This document shows positions 11,811 through 23,842 of a stretch of 64,000 bases of DNA, piece by piece. The notes below the pieces were generated by a model. The model made no database searches. It was not told the DNA's origin and saw only the letters and a list, made by a program, of their open reading frames with translations. Source of the DNA: Cyprinodon diabolis. Lineage: Eukaryota > Chordata > Actinopteri > Cyprinodontiformes > Cyprinodontidae. A program made the translations under genes and the position numbers. Location of the stretch: assembly GCA_030533445.1 (NCBI GenBank), contig CM060083.1, forward strand, positions 27,199,666-27,263,665, read 5' to 3'. The stretch's first letter is position 1; every line of letters starts with the position of its first letter.

Positions 11811-14800
11811 AGTTTTTACCACAAACCTTAAAACTCTTTATATTCACGTCCAGCTGCTATGAACAGCAGCAGGAAATCCCCTACAGGCTGTCTGCAGCAG
11901 AGAATTTTCAGTGCGGATTAACAGTGCTGTCGCTCACCGATATGCTGGTGATGTGGCATTCCGAACAAGAACTGCATGTTTTAGTAGGTTCATAATCCAG
12001 GTGAACTGACTACATAGATGATGTTTTGAAGTGTATATCGTCTCTTAAAAACATGTTTAAAAAAATGTTTTAACTCAGCAAAGTAAATAATGACAAGCTA
12101 CAGGACAGAGCAGATAAACAACCACAGCACAGATAATGCAGTGCGTCGAAGCATCAAAGCAACTCAACCACTTTTTGACCCAGCATCCAAATCTCAGCGT
12201 TAAGTATTTTTGAATCACAGATCACATTCGATGTGAACACACCATAAGGGGTGAGTTCTCCTTAAACCACAATAGAGAGTGTCAACATTTAAATTATAAT
12301 ATTTTGTTCAATTATTTTTTTTTTCATTGTTTTCACAAGTCTGACATCATTTGAAAGCTCTTTTGTTTGCACTATGGATTGATGTCTTCACAGACAGTAA
12401 AAACATGAATGTGAATCCTGTCTCTTGCAATCAATCTCCCACATACACTCAGGTGTGACATACAATTTACAATAACTTTCCTATTGCAACTTGAGCCATA
12501 ATTTACATCAGAAACCCCTTTAAAGTACACCGTTGACAACATGACTAAGCATTTTTTCTTGTTTGTACACAATGACACAAGGACTTGTCATTCTGGTGGT
12601 ACTGATGCGTCCATTGAGAAAGATTGGCTTTTGAGAGATTGATTAAGGAGTTTCGGATAGAAAATGACTTATGCAGGTTTTATGCTATACCTGTGATTTG
12701 TTTTGAGAAATGGACCCATGGTTTTGCAAATGTCAGGGATGATTCAAGAAATGTACCAAAGCTACTGAGAAATGCTGTAGCAATTACCTTTACAGCGAGT
12801 GGAAGTTTCTCTCTGTGTATTTAAATTAGAAGAAAAGGTTGTTGAAGTTTATTAAATATACTTTTACATTTTATACAAAATCTAAAGCCTATTTAATGAA
12901 GAGTAAAAAAAAATATTTCTCCCTAATCTTTTACTTCTGCCCCAGCTCTGGTAATAACAGTAAAAGTCTAATGAAAATGTTCTGCTGCATTCTCGTGTGT
13001 GAATAAATTCAGAGTCACCTTGTTCCTAAAGGTCTCTGGGCTAAGGGAACAAATTAACCCTATAATCTGATCAAATAATAATATAGTCATTTAAGTAGAA
13101 GCAACCCAAGTAGGAGCTGTGTTATTGTATAGCCATCATTGTTATACATATGGTCTTTTCTCACCAATATTACAATGGCTTCTGTTTTCTGAATGGTATG
13201 GATTCAGACAAGACTTGGTAAGAATAGGCAGGGAATTAGTCACGTCTCAGTAGCCATACTTAATGTGATAAGAGTAGGTAATCATCCTCTGCAGATATAT
13301 AATTCACTATTAATAGCCCATCTGACTCTAATTTTAACCATGAGAAATGATTGGATTTCTAAGTCATTTTACAGGCTGCTCACATGCTCCATCTTTCCTA
13401 CTCCCACCTTAACTTACTTTAAAGTGTTTGTGCCAATGGCCCAAATGTGTCACACCGAACAAGGCTTGCTGCAAATTTAGCCTGTCAATATGTGTCAGGC
13501 CTCATTCATCAGCTATAACTCTTCATCTGAGCTGTCCTTCTGCTTTCACATTTCACTACCGGGAGGCTTGATTGCTCCCTGAGCCTGCATAGTTCAATCC
13601 CACCCTGAGGTTTCCTGCTTCAAGGTTCAAAGCAAGGCAATGACAAGCAGTGTCCTTGCTATACCAAAGTACAGCAAGGGGAGACATGGAAATGGATCAG
13701 GGAGCAGACATGTTGCAGCCAACTGATTTTAAATCACATTACTGATTTTTGTGGCATGCTTGCCATGTGTTTGACATTACCTGTTCTTTTGAATAACTGA
13801 GAACGCTATACTCTTATGTGTTAGACATCAATAGGCTGTCATACAGTCCAACATTTTTTTTAAAAGCTCAAAAAACAATGTCCAAATAAAATTCAAGTCA
13901 GGAAACCTGTTATACAGAATGGTCTTGATATTATAGTTAATAATCTATGTATAACTTTATTGAGTGTAATAAACTCATCTAAGCACCTGAAAGTTCACCC
14001 AGACACAAAATGTACAGATGGCTATTGAGGGAACTGCAGGATCAGGAGGAAACACCAGCAGCAGGGTCAGGAATCTTTTTTTTTATTAATAAGTAGAGTC
14101 CAACAAATTTCCCCCAATTCTGAATTCCAACTTTGTATAAACAATATCCCTTTTCCACTAGCCAAAGAACCAGCGCAAAAATCTGGTTTTAGTAGTAGTG
14201 GGACCCGGGGTCAAATGACTCCACAAGCTTCATGCGTTAAAATCGCCTTCAAGCCGCTGAGCTCTGATCAGCATACAGTGAGAATATCAGACTCAGGTGG
14301 AACCCCTAATTTACGTGAAACCATTGAGCACAATGAACGGATGTCGACACACAGCGGCAGTTGCATCTGATTTTACAAGTCGAAACAACTCTGCTTACAT
14401 TCCATAAACATGGTGCAGCGCTGTGAGGGATTTAAATAGATAAAAGAAGAAAACAATAAAGAACAATTACTACACGCATTAGCTTTCTTCTGTATGGCTC
14501 CCCATTGTTTACTTTCCTGATTTCTGTCGCACTGGTTACATCAGTGGTGGGATATGCAGCAGTGGGTGAATAGAGGCCCCGCAGTGTGCCAGCGGGGGTC
14601 AGACCCAGCTTTTTTGCCAATGGGAAGGGAGTCAAATACAGATTTTTAACGTTGGCTAACCCAATAATTTTAGTGGTAAAGAGGCTTAACACTGAGTATA
14701 AAAACCCTGCCCTGTGAAGGCCTTTGAGGTTTGCTAGAGAAGCCTAGAGAACAACATATGAAAGAGCAGATAATAACACAGACAGGTCATTAATGAAGGT

Positions 14801-15019
14801 GTGGTGATATTAAAATCAATATTAGATTAAAATGCTTTATAGCCAAGTAGGGTTTTACACACATGAGGATTTTTTTTTTTTTTCTGAATGAAGTGTTGCA
14901 CCTAGGCAAGTAATCTTACTGCTGACATATTTGAATATGCCAAATATCACTTTTCAATTACCAGCAAACTTTCCATGATATAGCTGTTTACCTTCACCAG
15001 CAGGCTGGCCAACAGGAGA
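11811..15019. other. Noncoding, possible unrecognised repeats
   Basis: No gene seen. The segment around 14130-14420 (TTTTCCACTAGCCAAAGAACC and onward) is more GC-rich than its surroundings and may be part of a DNA transposon, but no ends were found. Confidence 0.45.
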
Positions 15020-15680
15020 TCATTAATCTGAGAAATGGTGCATGGTAGGTCTGAAGGAGCTGTAGAGAACCACCATGTAACCCTCCACAAACTGGTCTTT
15101 ATAGAAGATTGGCAATAAGGTAATTGCTGTGAAAGAAACCCATAAGGGAAGTCCCATTTGCCACTAGAGGTGTGAGGATATGAGTGAATATGTGACTGGA
15201 ATTGCTATTTTAAGATGGACTGCATACAAACTGTTGTATGTGAGTGAGATAAAATATGAAAATACACTTTTTCAAGGAGAAATTATCCCAAAGTGAAACA
15301 TGGCAATGGCAGCATCATGCGCTTAATTGACTTTTCATCCAGGACATGGATGTTTGTCAGAGTTCAAAACCTATTGACAATAAGGAAATTGACAACTGAG
15401 GATATTGACACTTATTTCACTTAATATTTGAAATCAAAGCATATTCAATTGCCAGAATGACATAATCAAAATCCAGACCTAAATTCAGCTGAGACATAGT
15501 TCATAGATGCTCTCGAACCCATCTCATTATAACCCTCCTTGAAATCGTGTTGCCCAAAAATAATTGTTAATATATATTTTTTTTTTATGACTGCAGCAAA
15601 AGGCTCTTTTTCCCAAAGTAATTAAAGCTGTAATTACACACCAAGGGCACACTATACTGATACCCAGTCATGTCACAATA
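15020..15680 (+). mobile_element. Degraded Tc1-like transposon relic
   Basis: No open frame remains, but a series of segments in the right order matches Tc1 transposase DNA: AACCCTCCACAAACTGGTCTTTATAGAAGA (15079-15108), CATAAGGGAAGTCCCATTTGCC, AGTGAAACATGGCAATGGCAGCATCATG (about 15292-15319, the HGGGSIM region), ATCAAAGCATATTCA..AATCCAGACCTAAAT (about 15434-15485, the region before the catalytic Glu) and ACTGCAGCAAAAGGCTCTTT near the C-terminus. It is strongly diverged with deletions, so old. Ends were not resolved. Confidence 0.75.
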
Positions 15681-17266
15681 TATAATTTTCTGTTGACTTG
15701 GTCCAAATAAATCAGTTTGTTTGGAACTTTTGCATGACATTGTCTGCTCCATTGCCATAGTTTCAATATGCCTCAGTAAACATTCTGTATCTGTGCTTTG
15801 TTAGGGATTAAAGAATTTTTTTGTCAGTTTTTATAATTCAAGATATGCTTTTGTTTTTTTATGTGTGGTGGGCATTGACATTTAATTCTTTCTACCCCTT
15901 CATCTCTAAGCTTACAGCTAAAGGATAGCTGCACATCATTGCTTTAAGTTTTGGTCTTTGAGTTTAAGTACATGACTAAGAATAAATTTGATATTTGGCT
16001 TTTGAATTTCATAAAAAAGCAGACAGAACATGGAAATTTGCTTTATAGAAACTGTGTGCAGTTATATAATCCATGCCTTTAAAACAAGGAGGTAGTTTGA
16101 TGTAAAATTCTGCATGCTCTGCCGCTTCCTCTTTGTCTGTTCTCTGACATCAGTGGCAGAAATTTGATTAACTGTTGCACCTATGTGGAAAGGTTTGTGG
16201 GTTGTTTTTTTTTTGTTATGCATTTTCTACCCCTTTCTGTTCTACTCAGGGATTATTTTCCAGGTACAAGATGGAATGCTTTTTCTGTAATTAGTTGGTT
16301 TGGTCTGCTCTTTTATTTTCTCCTCTTGTTTTTTATAGTGTTGTTGTCTTTTCATAGAATGCACCGCATAATTGTAGGTGCATTGCACTGCCTGCAAGCC
16401 TTGAAGTTATAATGAGGTCTCTGTGAAGACAACAGAGAATCACAGGCTATTTTATCCTATTTTCTGGATGGAAGGGTGTGGGGAGGTGGCATGGTGGGAG
16501 CTTTGTTTGTATTGAAACTGACAGAGGAAGACAGATTTAGAAGAATAAAGTAATGAGTCTTCTGAATATCCTATACCAGGCATATTTTAGCTGTGACATT
16601 CATTTAGACAACAAAATGGATATGAAGTAAATGCGCCCCCCTCCTTTTCCCATCCTTTGAAAACATCTGAAACAGGATATTGCTGGTTTTGAAGTCTACT
16701 GATCATAAGCATAGTGTTTTATAGAAAGTGAAACTGCTTATCAGAAAGTATTAAACTGGTTTTATCAGAAAAAGAAGAACAATAAAACAGTGTTTACATT
16801 TTTTATAGTGGTGGATCCTGTTGTCAAAGTGCATCTTCTTGTTTATATATATTGCTTTTTTGTTGACAACCTGCGCTTCAGTCACCAAACAATGTTATCA
16901 TACCTGTCTGTAGTTAAATGCTTGGGACCATTCTCATGATTTAGCATGGTTGTGTTTATTTTAGGGCCCGCCACATTTAATAGCTCCAAAACACCTGCCA
17001 GTTGTCTGACAGTGCAGGAGTCATCAGACATGCTTCATTTCGTGACATACTGTAAATACCAGTTAATGGTCCTTTACTGCTCTGGAGCATGTGTTGAAAA
17101 ATTACCTCCATGCATAGTCGATCTCATTTTACCTGACCTTCAGGTTTTGTCACAAACATGATGGATGTCCTATGGGTTCGATGTCAAACAGTTAAAAATG
17201 AACATTATAGATTTAGCTGTATATGATAAAGATGTTGCAAACTCATGTTATTATCTACCCACACAG
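15681..17266. other. Noncoding sequence before the first recognised exon
   Basis: Presumed intron of the collagen gene. No Gly-X-Y exon with splice sites found. Confidence 0.5.
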
Positions 17267-17302
17267 GGGGATGATGGCCTGGCTGAAAACCCAGAGCTGC
17301 CT
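17267..17302 (+). CDS. Collagen helix exon 1 of those visible (36 bp)
   Basis: The exon encodes GDDGLAENPELP. It is preceded by a pyrimidine-containing acceptor ending ACACAG and followed by a consensus GTAAGT donor at 17303. The first two triplets are normal Gly-X-Y (GDD, GLA). The next two (ENP, ELP) carry Glu where Gly is expected; both codons (GAA, GAG) are one G-to-A change from a Gly codon. In a working collagen this would be an imperfection in the helix, which is common in non-fibrillar types. The exon lies 271 bp upstream of a Tc1-like insertion in the next intron. It is the least certain exon by coding content, but both splice sites are strong. Confidence 0.7.
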
Positions 17303-17573
17303 GTAAGTTCACTCTGTTTCATTTACATCTCATTATGTTGGTCTGTAAAGTATGTAAGGTCATTCAGCACAACGTATAAGGTTTTAATATACACAGCAGC
17401 ATATAACCTGAAATGGCTAGATGGAGCTTTGTAAATATCATGGCACTTTGGCCGATCAGGCTGCAGGGGGAGTTAAAACGTCTGGGCTAAGTGATGGGAA
17501 GTGAGGCGCTCAGCTGAGGAGGCTGTGTGTCACATTAACATCTTCTGGGCAGGTTTCAAACGAGGAGCAGATA

Positions 17574-18821
17574 CACTATATTGCCAAAAGTATTTGCTCA
17601 CCCATCCAAATTATTGGAATCAGGTGTTCCAATCACTTCCATGGCCACAGGTGTATAAATTCAAGCACCTAGGCATGCAGACTGTTTTTACAAACATTTG
17701 TGAAAGAATGGGTCGCTCTCAGGAGCTCAGTGAATTCCAGCGTGGAACTGTGATAGGATGCCACCTGTGCAACAAATCCAGTCGTGAAATTTCCTCGCTC
17801 CTAAATATTCCACAGTCAACTGTCAGCTGTATTATAAGAAAATGGAAGTGTTTGGGAACGACAGCAACTCAGCCACGAAGTGGTAGGCCACGTAAACTGA
17901 CGGAGCGGGGTCAGCGGATGCTGAAGCGCATAGTGCGAAGAGGTCGCCAACTTTCTGCAGAGTCAATCACTACAGACCTCCAAACTTCATGTGGCCTTCA
18001 GATTAGCTCAAGAACAGTGCGCAGAGAGCTTCATGGAATGGGTTTCCATGGTCGAGCAGCTGCATCCAAGCCATACATAACCAAGTGCAATGCAAAGCGT
18101 CGGATGCGGTGGTGTAAAGCACGCCGCCACTGGACTCTAGAGCAGTGGAGACGCGTTCTCTGGAGTGACGAATCGCGCTTCTCCATCTGGCAATCTGATG
18201 GACGGGTCTGGGTTTGGCGGTTGCCAGGAGAACGGTACTTGTCTGACTGCATTGTGCCAAGTGTAAAGTTTGGTGGAGGGGGGATTATGGTGTGGGGTTG
18301 TTTTTCAGGAGCTGGGCTTGGCCCCTTAGTTCCAGTGAAAGGAACTCTGAATGCTTCAGCATACCAAGACATTTTGGACAATTCCATGCTCCCAACTTTG
18401 TGGGAACAGTTTGGAGCTGGCCCCTTCCTCTTCCAACATGACTGTGCACCAGTGCACAAAGCAAGGTCCATAAAGACATGGATGACAGAGTCTGGTGTGG
18501 ATGAACTTGACTGGCCTGCACAGAGTCCTGACCTCAACCCGATAGAACACCTTTGGGATGAATTAGAGCGGAGACTGAGAGCCAGGCCTTCTCGTCCAAC
18601 ATCAGTGTGCGACCTCACAAATGCGCTTCTGGAAGAATGGTCAAAAATTCCCATAAACACACTCCTAAACCTTGTGGACAGCCTTCCCAGAAGAGTTGAA
18701 GCTGTTCTAGCTGCAAAGGGTGGACCGACGTCATATTGAACCCTATGGATTAGGAACGGGATGTCACTTAAGCTCATATGTGAGTCAAGGCAGGTGAGCA
18801 AATACTTTTGGCAATATAGTG
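17574..18821 (+). mobile_element. Tc1-like transposon, apparently complete
   Basis: The element is 1248 bp, bounded by 29-bp terminal inverted repeats that match perfectly (17574-17602 and 18793-18821, outer bases CACTATATTGCCAAAAGTAT). It is flanked by the TA dinucleotides that Tc1/mariner elements duplicate on insertion (17572-17573 and 18822-18823). Inside is one uninterrupted transposase frame. Perfect ends plus an open frame suggest a recent insertion. It sits in an intron of the collagen gene in the same orientation as that gene, 271 bp after an exon. Confidence 0.95.
17708..18739 (+). CDS. Tc1-family DDE transposase, 343 aa, uninterrupted
   Basis: This is a cut-and-paste transposase that would bind the inverted repeats and move the element into TA sites. 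An in-frame ATG exists at 17501, but that lies outside the element; the ATG at 17708 lies inside and gives the usual Tc1 length of about 340 aa. Residues 1-110 form the paired-type DNA-binding region with two helix-turn-helix segments separated by a GRPR-type motif (SGRPRK, residues 58-63). The catalytic triad is visible as D154 in LWSDES, D245 in FQHD and E280 in LNPIEHLW, with 34 residues between the last two (DD34E). No stop or frameshift is present. Whether it is still active cannot be told from sequence alone. The intron position in the sense strand of the collagen gene means it may also be carried in the host pre-mRNA. Confidence 0.95.
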   Translation: MGRSQELSEFQRGTVIGCHLCNKSSREISSLLNIPQSTVSCIIRKWKCLGTTATQPRSGRPRKLTERGQRMLKRIVRRGRQLSAESITTDLQTSCGLQISSRTVRRELHGMGFHGRAAASKPYITKCNAKRRMRWCKARRHWTLEQWRRVLWSDESRFSIWQSDGRVWVWRLPGERYLSDCIVPSVKFGGGGIMVWGCFSGAGLGPLVPVKGTLNASAYQDILDNSMLPTLWEQFGAGPFLFQHDCAPVHKARSIKTWMTESGVDELDWPAQSPDLNPIEHLWDELERRLRARPSRPTSVCDLTNALLEEWSKIPINTLLNLVDSLPRRVEAVLAAKGGPTSY

Positions 18822-18823
18822 TA

Positions 18824-20951
18824 GGAAAGGGGCCTCAGAGGGCCTTTTCATTCGGGCCAAAAAGGATAGGGATGAGCAGCCAGGTGGGTAAGAGTGCAGC
18901 TCCAAGCCTCAGGGTGAGGGGTGTGGATGACAGGGCTTTGGACAGTGGCTGGACATGGTTAGGATATGCTCTGGGCTAGTGCATCCTCCTGAACACCTTT
19001 TCTGGGGGGAATTACAATAATATAGAGTTTAGAATTGCATATGCAATTTCTCATAAAAATTTAACAGACATAGATTACTCTGTAACCAAACATTAAAGCA
19101 ATTTCGAAGAGCATACGCTGGCTTTAGTTAAACTTGAATTTGCTGCATTATATCGTTTTACCCCCATCAGTGTGTTCATTGGGATTGATTTAATATATCA
19201 AAAAAGCTCTGTGTATTTGGGAAGTAGAAGAAAAGTACCTGATTTTTAATTTTTTTACAACAAGAATATGAAGCTAAATACATTTGTATTCACCTCTCCA
19301 ATGTCATCCATAGGCAAAAAACCTGTTGTTGTTTTTCATGCATCTCTGAAAAGCATTTTCTGGTTTTGCCACATAATGTGGATCTAAACTGGGCAGTTAT
19401 GAAACTTGAAAATGATTTGATCTAAAGCATGGCTCTACAGTATGTTTAATATAGACTTCAGTATTTATGCCTTATAGCTTTTCTCTTTGGGCTGCAGTGT
19501 ATTTTATCCCATTTTGATATTAAGTCTAAACCAGCTCCCGTCAATCCTCAAGAAACACCCTTGAGCAGCATGATAATATAAACACTATTTTTCACTATTG
19601 GGATACTGTAGTTGGGGAGAGACTGTTACTTTTTGTTTTTTGTAGGATTTATAAATATTTAATTAGATGTTTAAAGCTTATGATATTGTTCTAATAACTG
19701 TTTTATAATTATTTGACTTCTAAGGGGAATAGGTTAAATTAGGAGGTATCAGGGAACTAAATATACTGTTCAGATTCCACATTGTTCAGATTTGTATTGA
19801 AAAAAGCATAATCAAAAATTACAATCATGCATTACTTTGTGTCGGGAAAATATACTAATAGAATATATTGAACAGATGGTTGTAATGTGAATTTTATTTG
19901 AGATATAACATTATGAAGCAATGTAGCTATTTCTGCAAGGTACTGGATATACATCCCAATGCTCTAAACACATTTAACAAATATGTGGACAGTAATGCAA
20001 AGGCACATCCTCTCAATGGATTCTGACCAGAGAGTTGAGGCCTGCTGCAGATTAAAGGTGTTCTGTGGGTGGGTAGTTAATTATGTGCACATCATGAGGG
20101 GATCAGCCTGCCAGTTTAAATCAACACTGCAGGGATACATAAAAAAAAAACAGTCCCTCTGCTGCTGGGTTGCCTCTTTTATGTCGCCAAAATGCTTACG
20201 ATTCCCACAGACTTCTGCCACCATTCATTAGCTACACTCTCATGCTAATTTTATTTAACAAGCAAAGTAACAAGTATTCCCTGACAGGCAAACACACATT
20301 TAGCTAACTTGCTCACATTACGGCTGTAAATGAGATGGTGAGCCTAAGCAGAAAATGTTGGAGGTAGGCTATTAAAATGCTGACTTGCATTCATATTGTA
20401 TTGCTTGTTACTTGAGGTCAAATTGTGCTCACAGTCCAACCAAAGAACATGATAATTTATTAACAGAGCAACTGTAGAAAGACTGAAGCATATTTAATTT
20501 AAGACATCACAGGTCACAGCTGTCTCTTCCTTTATAGATGAATCCGCAAAATCATTTGGATTGTCAGCCACCTAGTGTAGTTATTTTTTTCTTTTTCTTC
20601 CCTGTTACTTTGCATAAGGAAAGTGCCTAACACGAAATCTCCATTTTATAACTGCCTGAGGAAAATCTGTGAGTGAGGTTTGGATGCCAACTGTAGGAAG
20701 TCAGAAATTATTTAGCAAAACTAAAAGACATGCAGTTCATGGCCTTGTATTTACTCTGAAGCCTGGGGGGTTGATGACACTGCATATATTCTCAAAACAA
20801 TACTTAAAAAGGTATAAGAACAGATTGTTAAAGACAATGTTCTCTTCAGATCATAAAGAAAAAATATCTCACTATCCATTATTGAAATTGTTATTGTTAA
20901 TTAATTGTGAGAGTTATTAATTCTTGTTTTTCACATTTGCTTGCATTTTAG
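18824..20951. other. Collagen intron 1, after the Tc1 element
   Basis: AT-rich intron sequence; nothing recognisable apart from the acceptor of exon 2. Confidence 0.6.
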
Positions 20952-20981
20952 GGCAGAAATGAATGCCTCAAAGGAGATCAG
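20952..20981 (+). CDS. Collagen helix exon 2 (30 bp, with cysteine)
   Basis: The exon encodes GRNECLKGDQ, between acceptor TTTTAG and donor GTAATT at 20982. At 30 bp it is ten codons, so the triplet register slips by one: GRN, ECL, an extra Lys, then GDQ leading into the next exon's Gly. A cysteine inside or next to a helix can form interchain disulfides at an interruption, as known from several non-fibrillar and FACIT collagens; whether it does so here is inference. The preceding intron holds the Tc1-like element. The call rests on splice sites, phase and position in the series, since the peptide itself is weakly collagenous. Confidence 0.65.
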
Positions 20982-21039
20982 GTAATTTATTTAAGATTTT
21001 ATCTTAATCCAGCTTCTATTTTCCTTTTCCCTTGTGAAG

Positions 21040-21340
21040 AAAATCATCCCCAAAGCATGATGATGCCACCTCCATTTTTCACTATGAAAAGGGTACATTT
21101 ATCATCCAAGAAGGATTGTAGCCATTAGGATTTAATTTAGTTTTTACTTGACCATAGCACCTCCATGTTTGCTGTGACACCTACCTAGCTTGTTGGAAAC
21201 TTTAATCTTAATTTTCTTAGTTCATATAGCTAACAGTAGTTTTGTAAGCAGTCGCCCATCTGAGTTTTGAATTTCTACAACTCCTCCAGAGTAACCATTT
21301 GCCTCTTGGCTTCATATTAGTTTTTTTTGGCAATGTTCTG
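21040..21340 (-). mobile_element. Tc1-like transposon relic, reverse orientation
   Basis: On the minus strand, recognisable blocks of Tc1 transposase are present: the complement of CAAAGCATGATGATGCCACC (21053-21072, the HGGGSIM region), the complement of TTTTTACTTGACCATAGCACC (about 21140-21160, the SDE region with its catalytic Asp), the TGTTTGCTGTGACACC block and CTCCTCCAGAGTAACCATTTGCCTC (about 21280-21304, in the DNA-binding half). There is no frame, and the 3' half appears missing. It lies just after collagen exon 2. Confidence 0.7.
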
Positions 21341-21716
21341 GAACATTTGCTGCAGGGGCTCTGAAAGACATAAAGTTGCATTGGGGCACATTGGATTTCC
21401 TACAGAACGGTGCTCCTTGGAACCTTACATACTGACCTGCTACTGACTGGCTGTCCCACCTTAAGTCCCGCCTCTTGTCATCCTCTCTTCTGACTTTATA
21501 TTTTTGCTAAGGGATTTATTGACACAAAAGTTACTTATTTGAAGATAATACCTTGTTTCTTTGGAAGTGCTAACATATTTTTACCAGAAAAACGGTCTCT
21601 CTCAGTCATGTCAGTCTGATCAATAAAACTGTTAAGTTTGCATTGAGGTTTTTTTTAACAAATTAAAATACTGTTCAAAGTTACTGTAATAGTACTGAAA
21701 GCATATCTTCATCCCC

Positions 21717-21720
<4 letters not shown>

Positions 21721-21755
<35 letters not shown>
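21721..21755. repeat. (AT)n microsatellite
   Basis: A pure run of AT dinucleotides, about 35 bp, in the collagen intron between exons 2 and 3. Confidence 0.95.
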
Positions 21756-21756
<1 letters not shown>

Positions 21757-23247
21757 CTATGTTCATATACAGTAATAGCATTTCTCACTGAAACAAATAA
21801 TGACAACCCTATATTACAGACTACAAGCACAGTTGGTTTCTTTCAAGGGATAAAATAAACTTTTTTGGCCTTTGAAATAGATCTATTATTTTCATAATAA
21901 TTATTATTTTAAATTATCTGAATTTACTTTTGTGAAAAAGATACTCTCACCTACCTTGATCAGTCTGGTGACAGGGCATCATTAGATGCCCTAAAATGCA
22001 GGGAAATTGTATCTTCATACAAGTTTTCCAGCAATGCTCAAGGCAACACTAGTCTTTTAATCCTTTATAAAAAAGGCCACATTTTTCCAAACTAATATGC
22101 TTTTTCAGCATTTTTTTTCATTTGATGGACTAGTCTGCCCAGCAGCAATGCCTAAAGCGTAACCAATGTTAAACCTTGGTTTGCTAATTTTTTGTTATTT
22201 TTTGGTTTAAATTTGAGAAAGGTACTGTAAGAAGAAATGTATGAAGAAGCCATTTCTCATCTGTATTGCAGTGCTATGAGGATCTGGCAATGCCTGAGCT
22301 CTCATGTGATTTAAACCTACTGTTTTTATTGGTTCCGAAACCTTCAATGTCAACATTGGCATTATAATTAGTAGTAAATATTTATGTACTTTGGACCCTT
22401 CATAAAGAAATGTTGATATACTATATGTTTTCATTAAAATTAATAGTTAAATTGTGCACTCTTCTAAACATTTGGTGGATTTATTTTTCTTTTTAATGAA
22501 CTGTTTTGATGAAAAGGTTGTAGCTAAGACCTTTAGAGAAATAAGATTCGACATAAGAAAATTAGGGAACAACATTGCACTTTTAACCATGATGACTTTC
22601 CCAACAAAAATATAGTCTTCTTATATTGATATATTTTCATCCAATGACTCAAACCTTATTTTAAAATGAGCTCTTTGGGAGCTTTGTTTCTTTAAGTTTT
22701 CTAATATTTTGCTGAAATTTTATTACAAAAAGCTCAAATCATCGACAGCCACAGAAAAAACTCTGGTGACACAAATGGTTTGCAGTTGAGCCATATCCTT
22801 TTTTTTAATTTAATTCTTTAGAAAATGTATCAAACTATGATTAATGAGGCAGTCAAAGCTTTAGAGAGTGTTTAATAATGTCAAAATTAAGGCTTTACTA
22901 CATTTTTTCCTCCTGACTGGTTTGGTGTTTTCTTTAGTCTTTATATAACTGTTCTTATTGATCAAATGACTTTAGGGCAGTTGTTAAAGATCTGAACTGG
23001 ATCAAGATTCAGGTAATATATAAACCATTTTTCCATCACTTGGCCTCATAAATATACGTTGCTTTGTGCAGACGTGCCACTTAAAGTTCCGATAAATTTA
23101 ATGAATATACGAAGTTGTGAAAAGCCAAGATGGGAACCATTTTTAGTGGTATAAATACAAATGCAGTTTTCCTTAGTTTTCACACATAGGTTTGAAATTA
23201 TGCTTAATTTCTTGCCAACAAAAAAAATCATTATATAACTTTTTCAG
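21756..23247. other. Collagen intron 2, second half
   Basis: AT-rich; no element recognised. Ends in the TTTTTCAG acceptor of exon 3. Confidence 0.6.
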
Positions 23248-23274
23248 GGCCCTCGAGGAGAAAAAGGAGAAAAG
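23248..23274 (+). CDS. Collagen helix exon 3 (27 bp)
   Basis: The exon encodes GPRGEKGEK, three perfect Gly-X-Y triplets. The acceptor is a pyrimidine stretch ending TTTTTCAG and the donor is GTAAGG at 23275. A 27-bp exon is half of the classic 54-bp collagen unit. The GEK triplets are typical of charged helix stretches that stabilise the triple helix or bind partners. It lies 523 bp upstream of exon 4. Confidence 0.87.
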
Positions 23275-23797
23275 GTAAGGCATGGTTAAAGCTTTTGATA
23301 ATACACTCACTTGTTTTTCTTGCTGATCCAAGTTAACCCAGCATGTTCTTTCTCTAAGTCAAGCACAACTATTAGACTGGATAAGGAACTGTTGAAGCAC
23401 CATATACACTCACTCGAACAAGAACATCAACTTAGAATATATTTTGATTAGCTTGCTAATAGTTTCTTATCAGGATACTTTGCAGAGTAATGGAATGAGG
23501 CCCCGATCAACTGAGGCTGCAAATTGCCTATTAAGGAGATATTGGAGAAGTTACCTAGAAGCTATTCAAGTATTGAAACTGCAGCTTTACATACTCCTTC
23601 CCACCTATACATTTAATTTAAATTAAACTAATTCTTTTGTTCGCAGTCGAACTTAACCGCATCTTATTACTGCTCCTCTGGTCTGTTGACATGTGGATCA
23701 GACATCAGCCTGGATCAGATTTTACAAGACACTAAACAAAGTCTTTCCAGTACTAAATATAGTATCTAATTCTATATAATGCGTGTCCTCTCCCTAG

Positions 23798-23842
23798 GGA
23801 TCAGCTGGAGAGCCGGGTCATCCAGGCAAAGAGGGCAAAAGG
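23798..23842 (+). CDS. Collagen helix exon 4 (45 bp)
   Basis: The exon encodes GSAGEPGHPGKEGKR, five perfect triplets. The acceptor is CTCTCCCTAG and the donor is a consensus GTGAGT at 23843. A 45-bp length is one of the standard collagen exon sizes. The end of the exon (GKEGKR) and the start of exon 5 (GKRGK) form a very basic run across the splice junction, a possible heparin-type binding or processing patch (inference). The intron that follows is about 25.3 kb, by far the longest here. Confidence 0.93.

Noticed and set aside
18031..18801. 256-codon open frame opposite the Tc1 transposase
   Set aside because: It is the antisense shadow of a strongly supported transposase with DD34E motifs.
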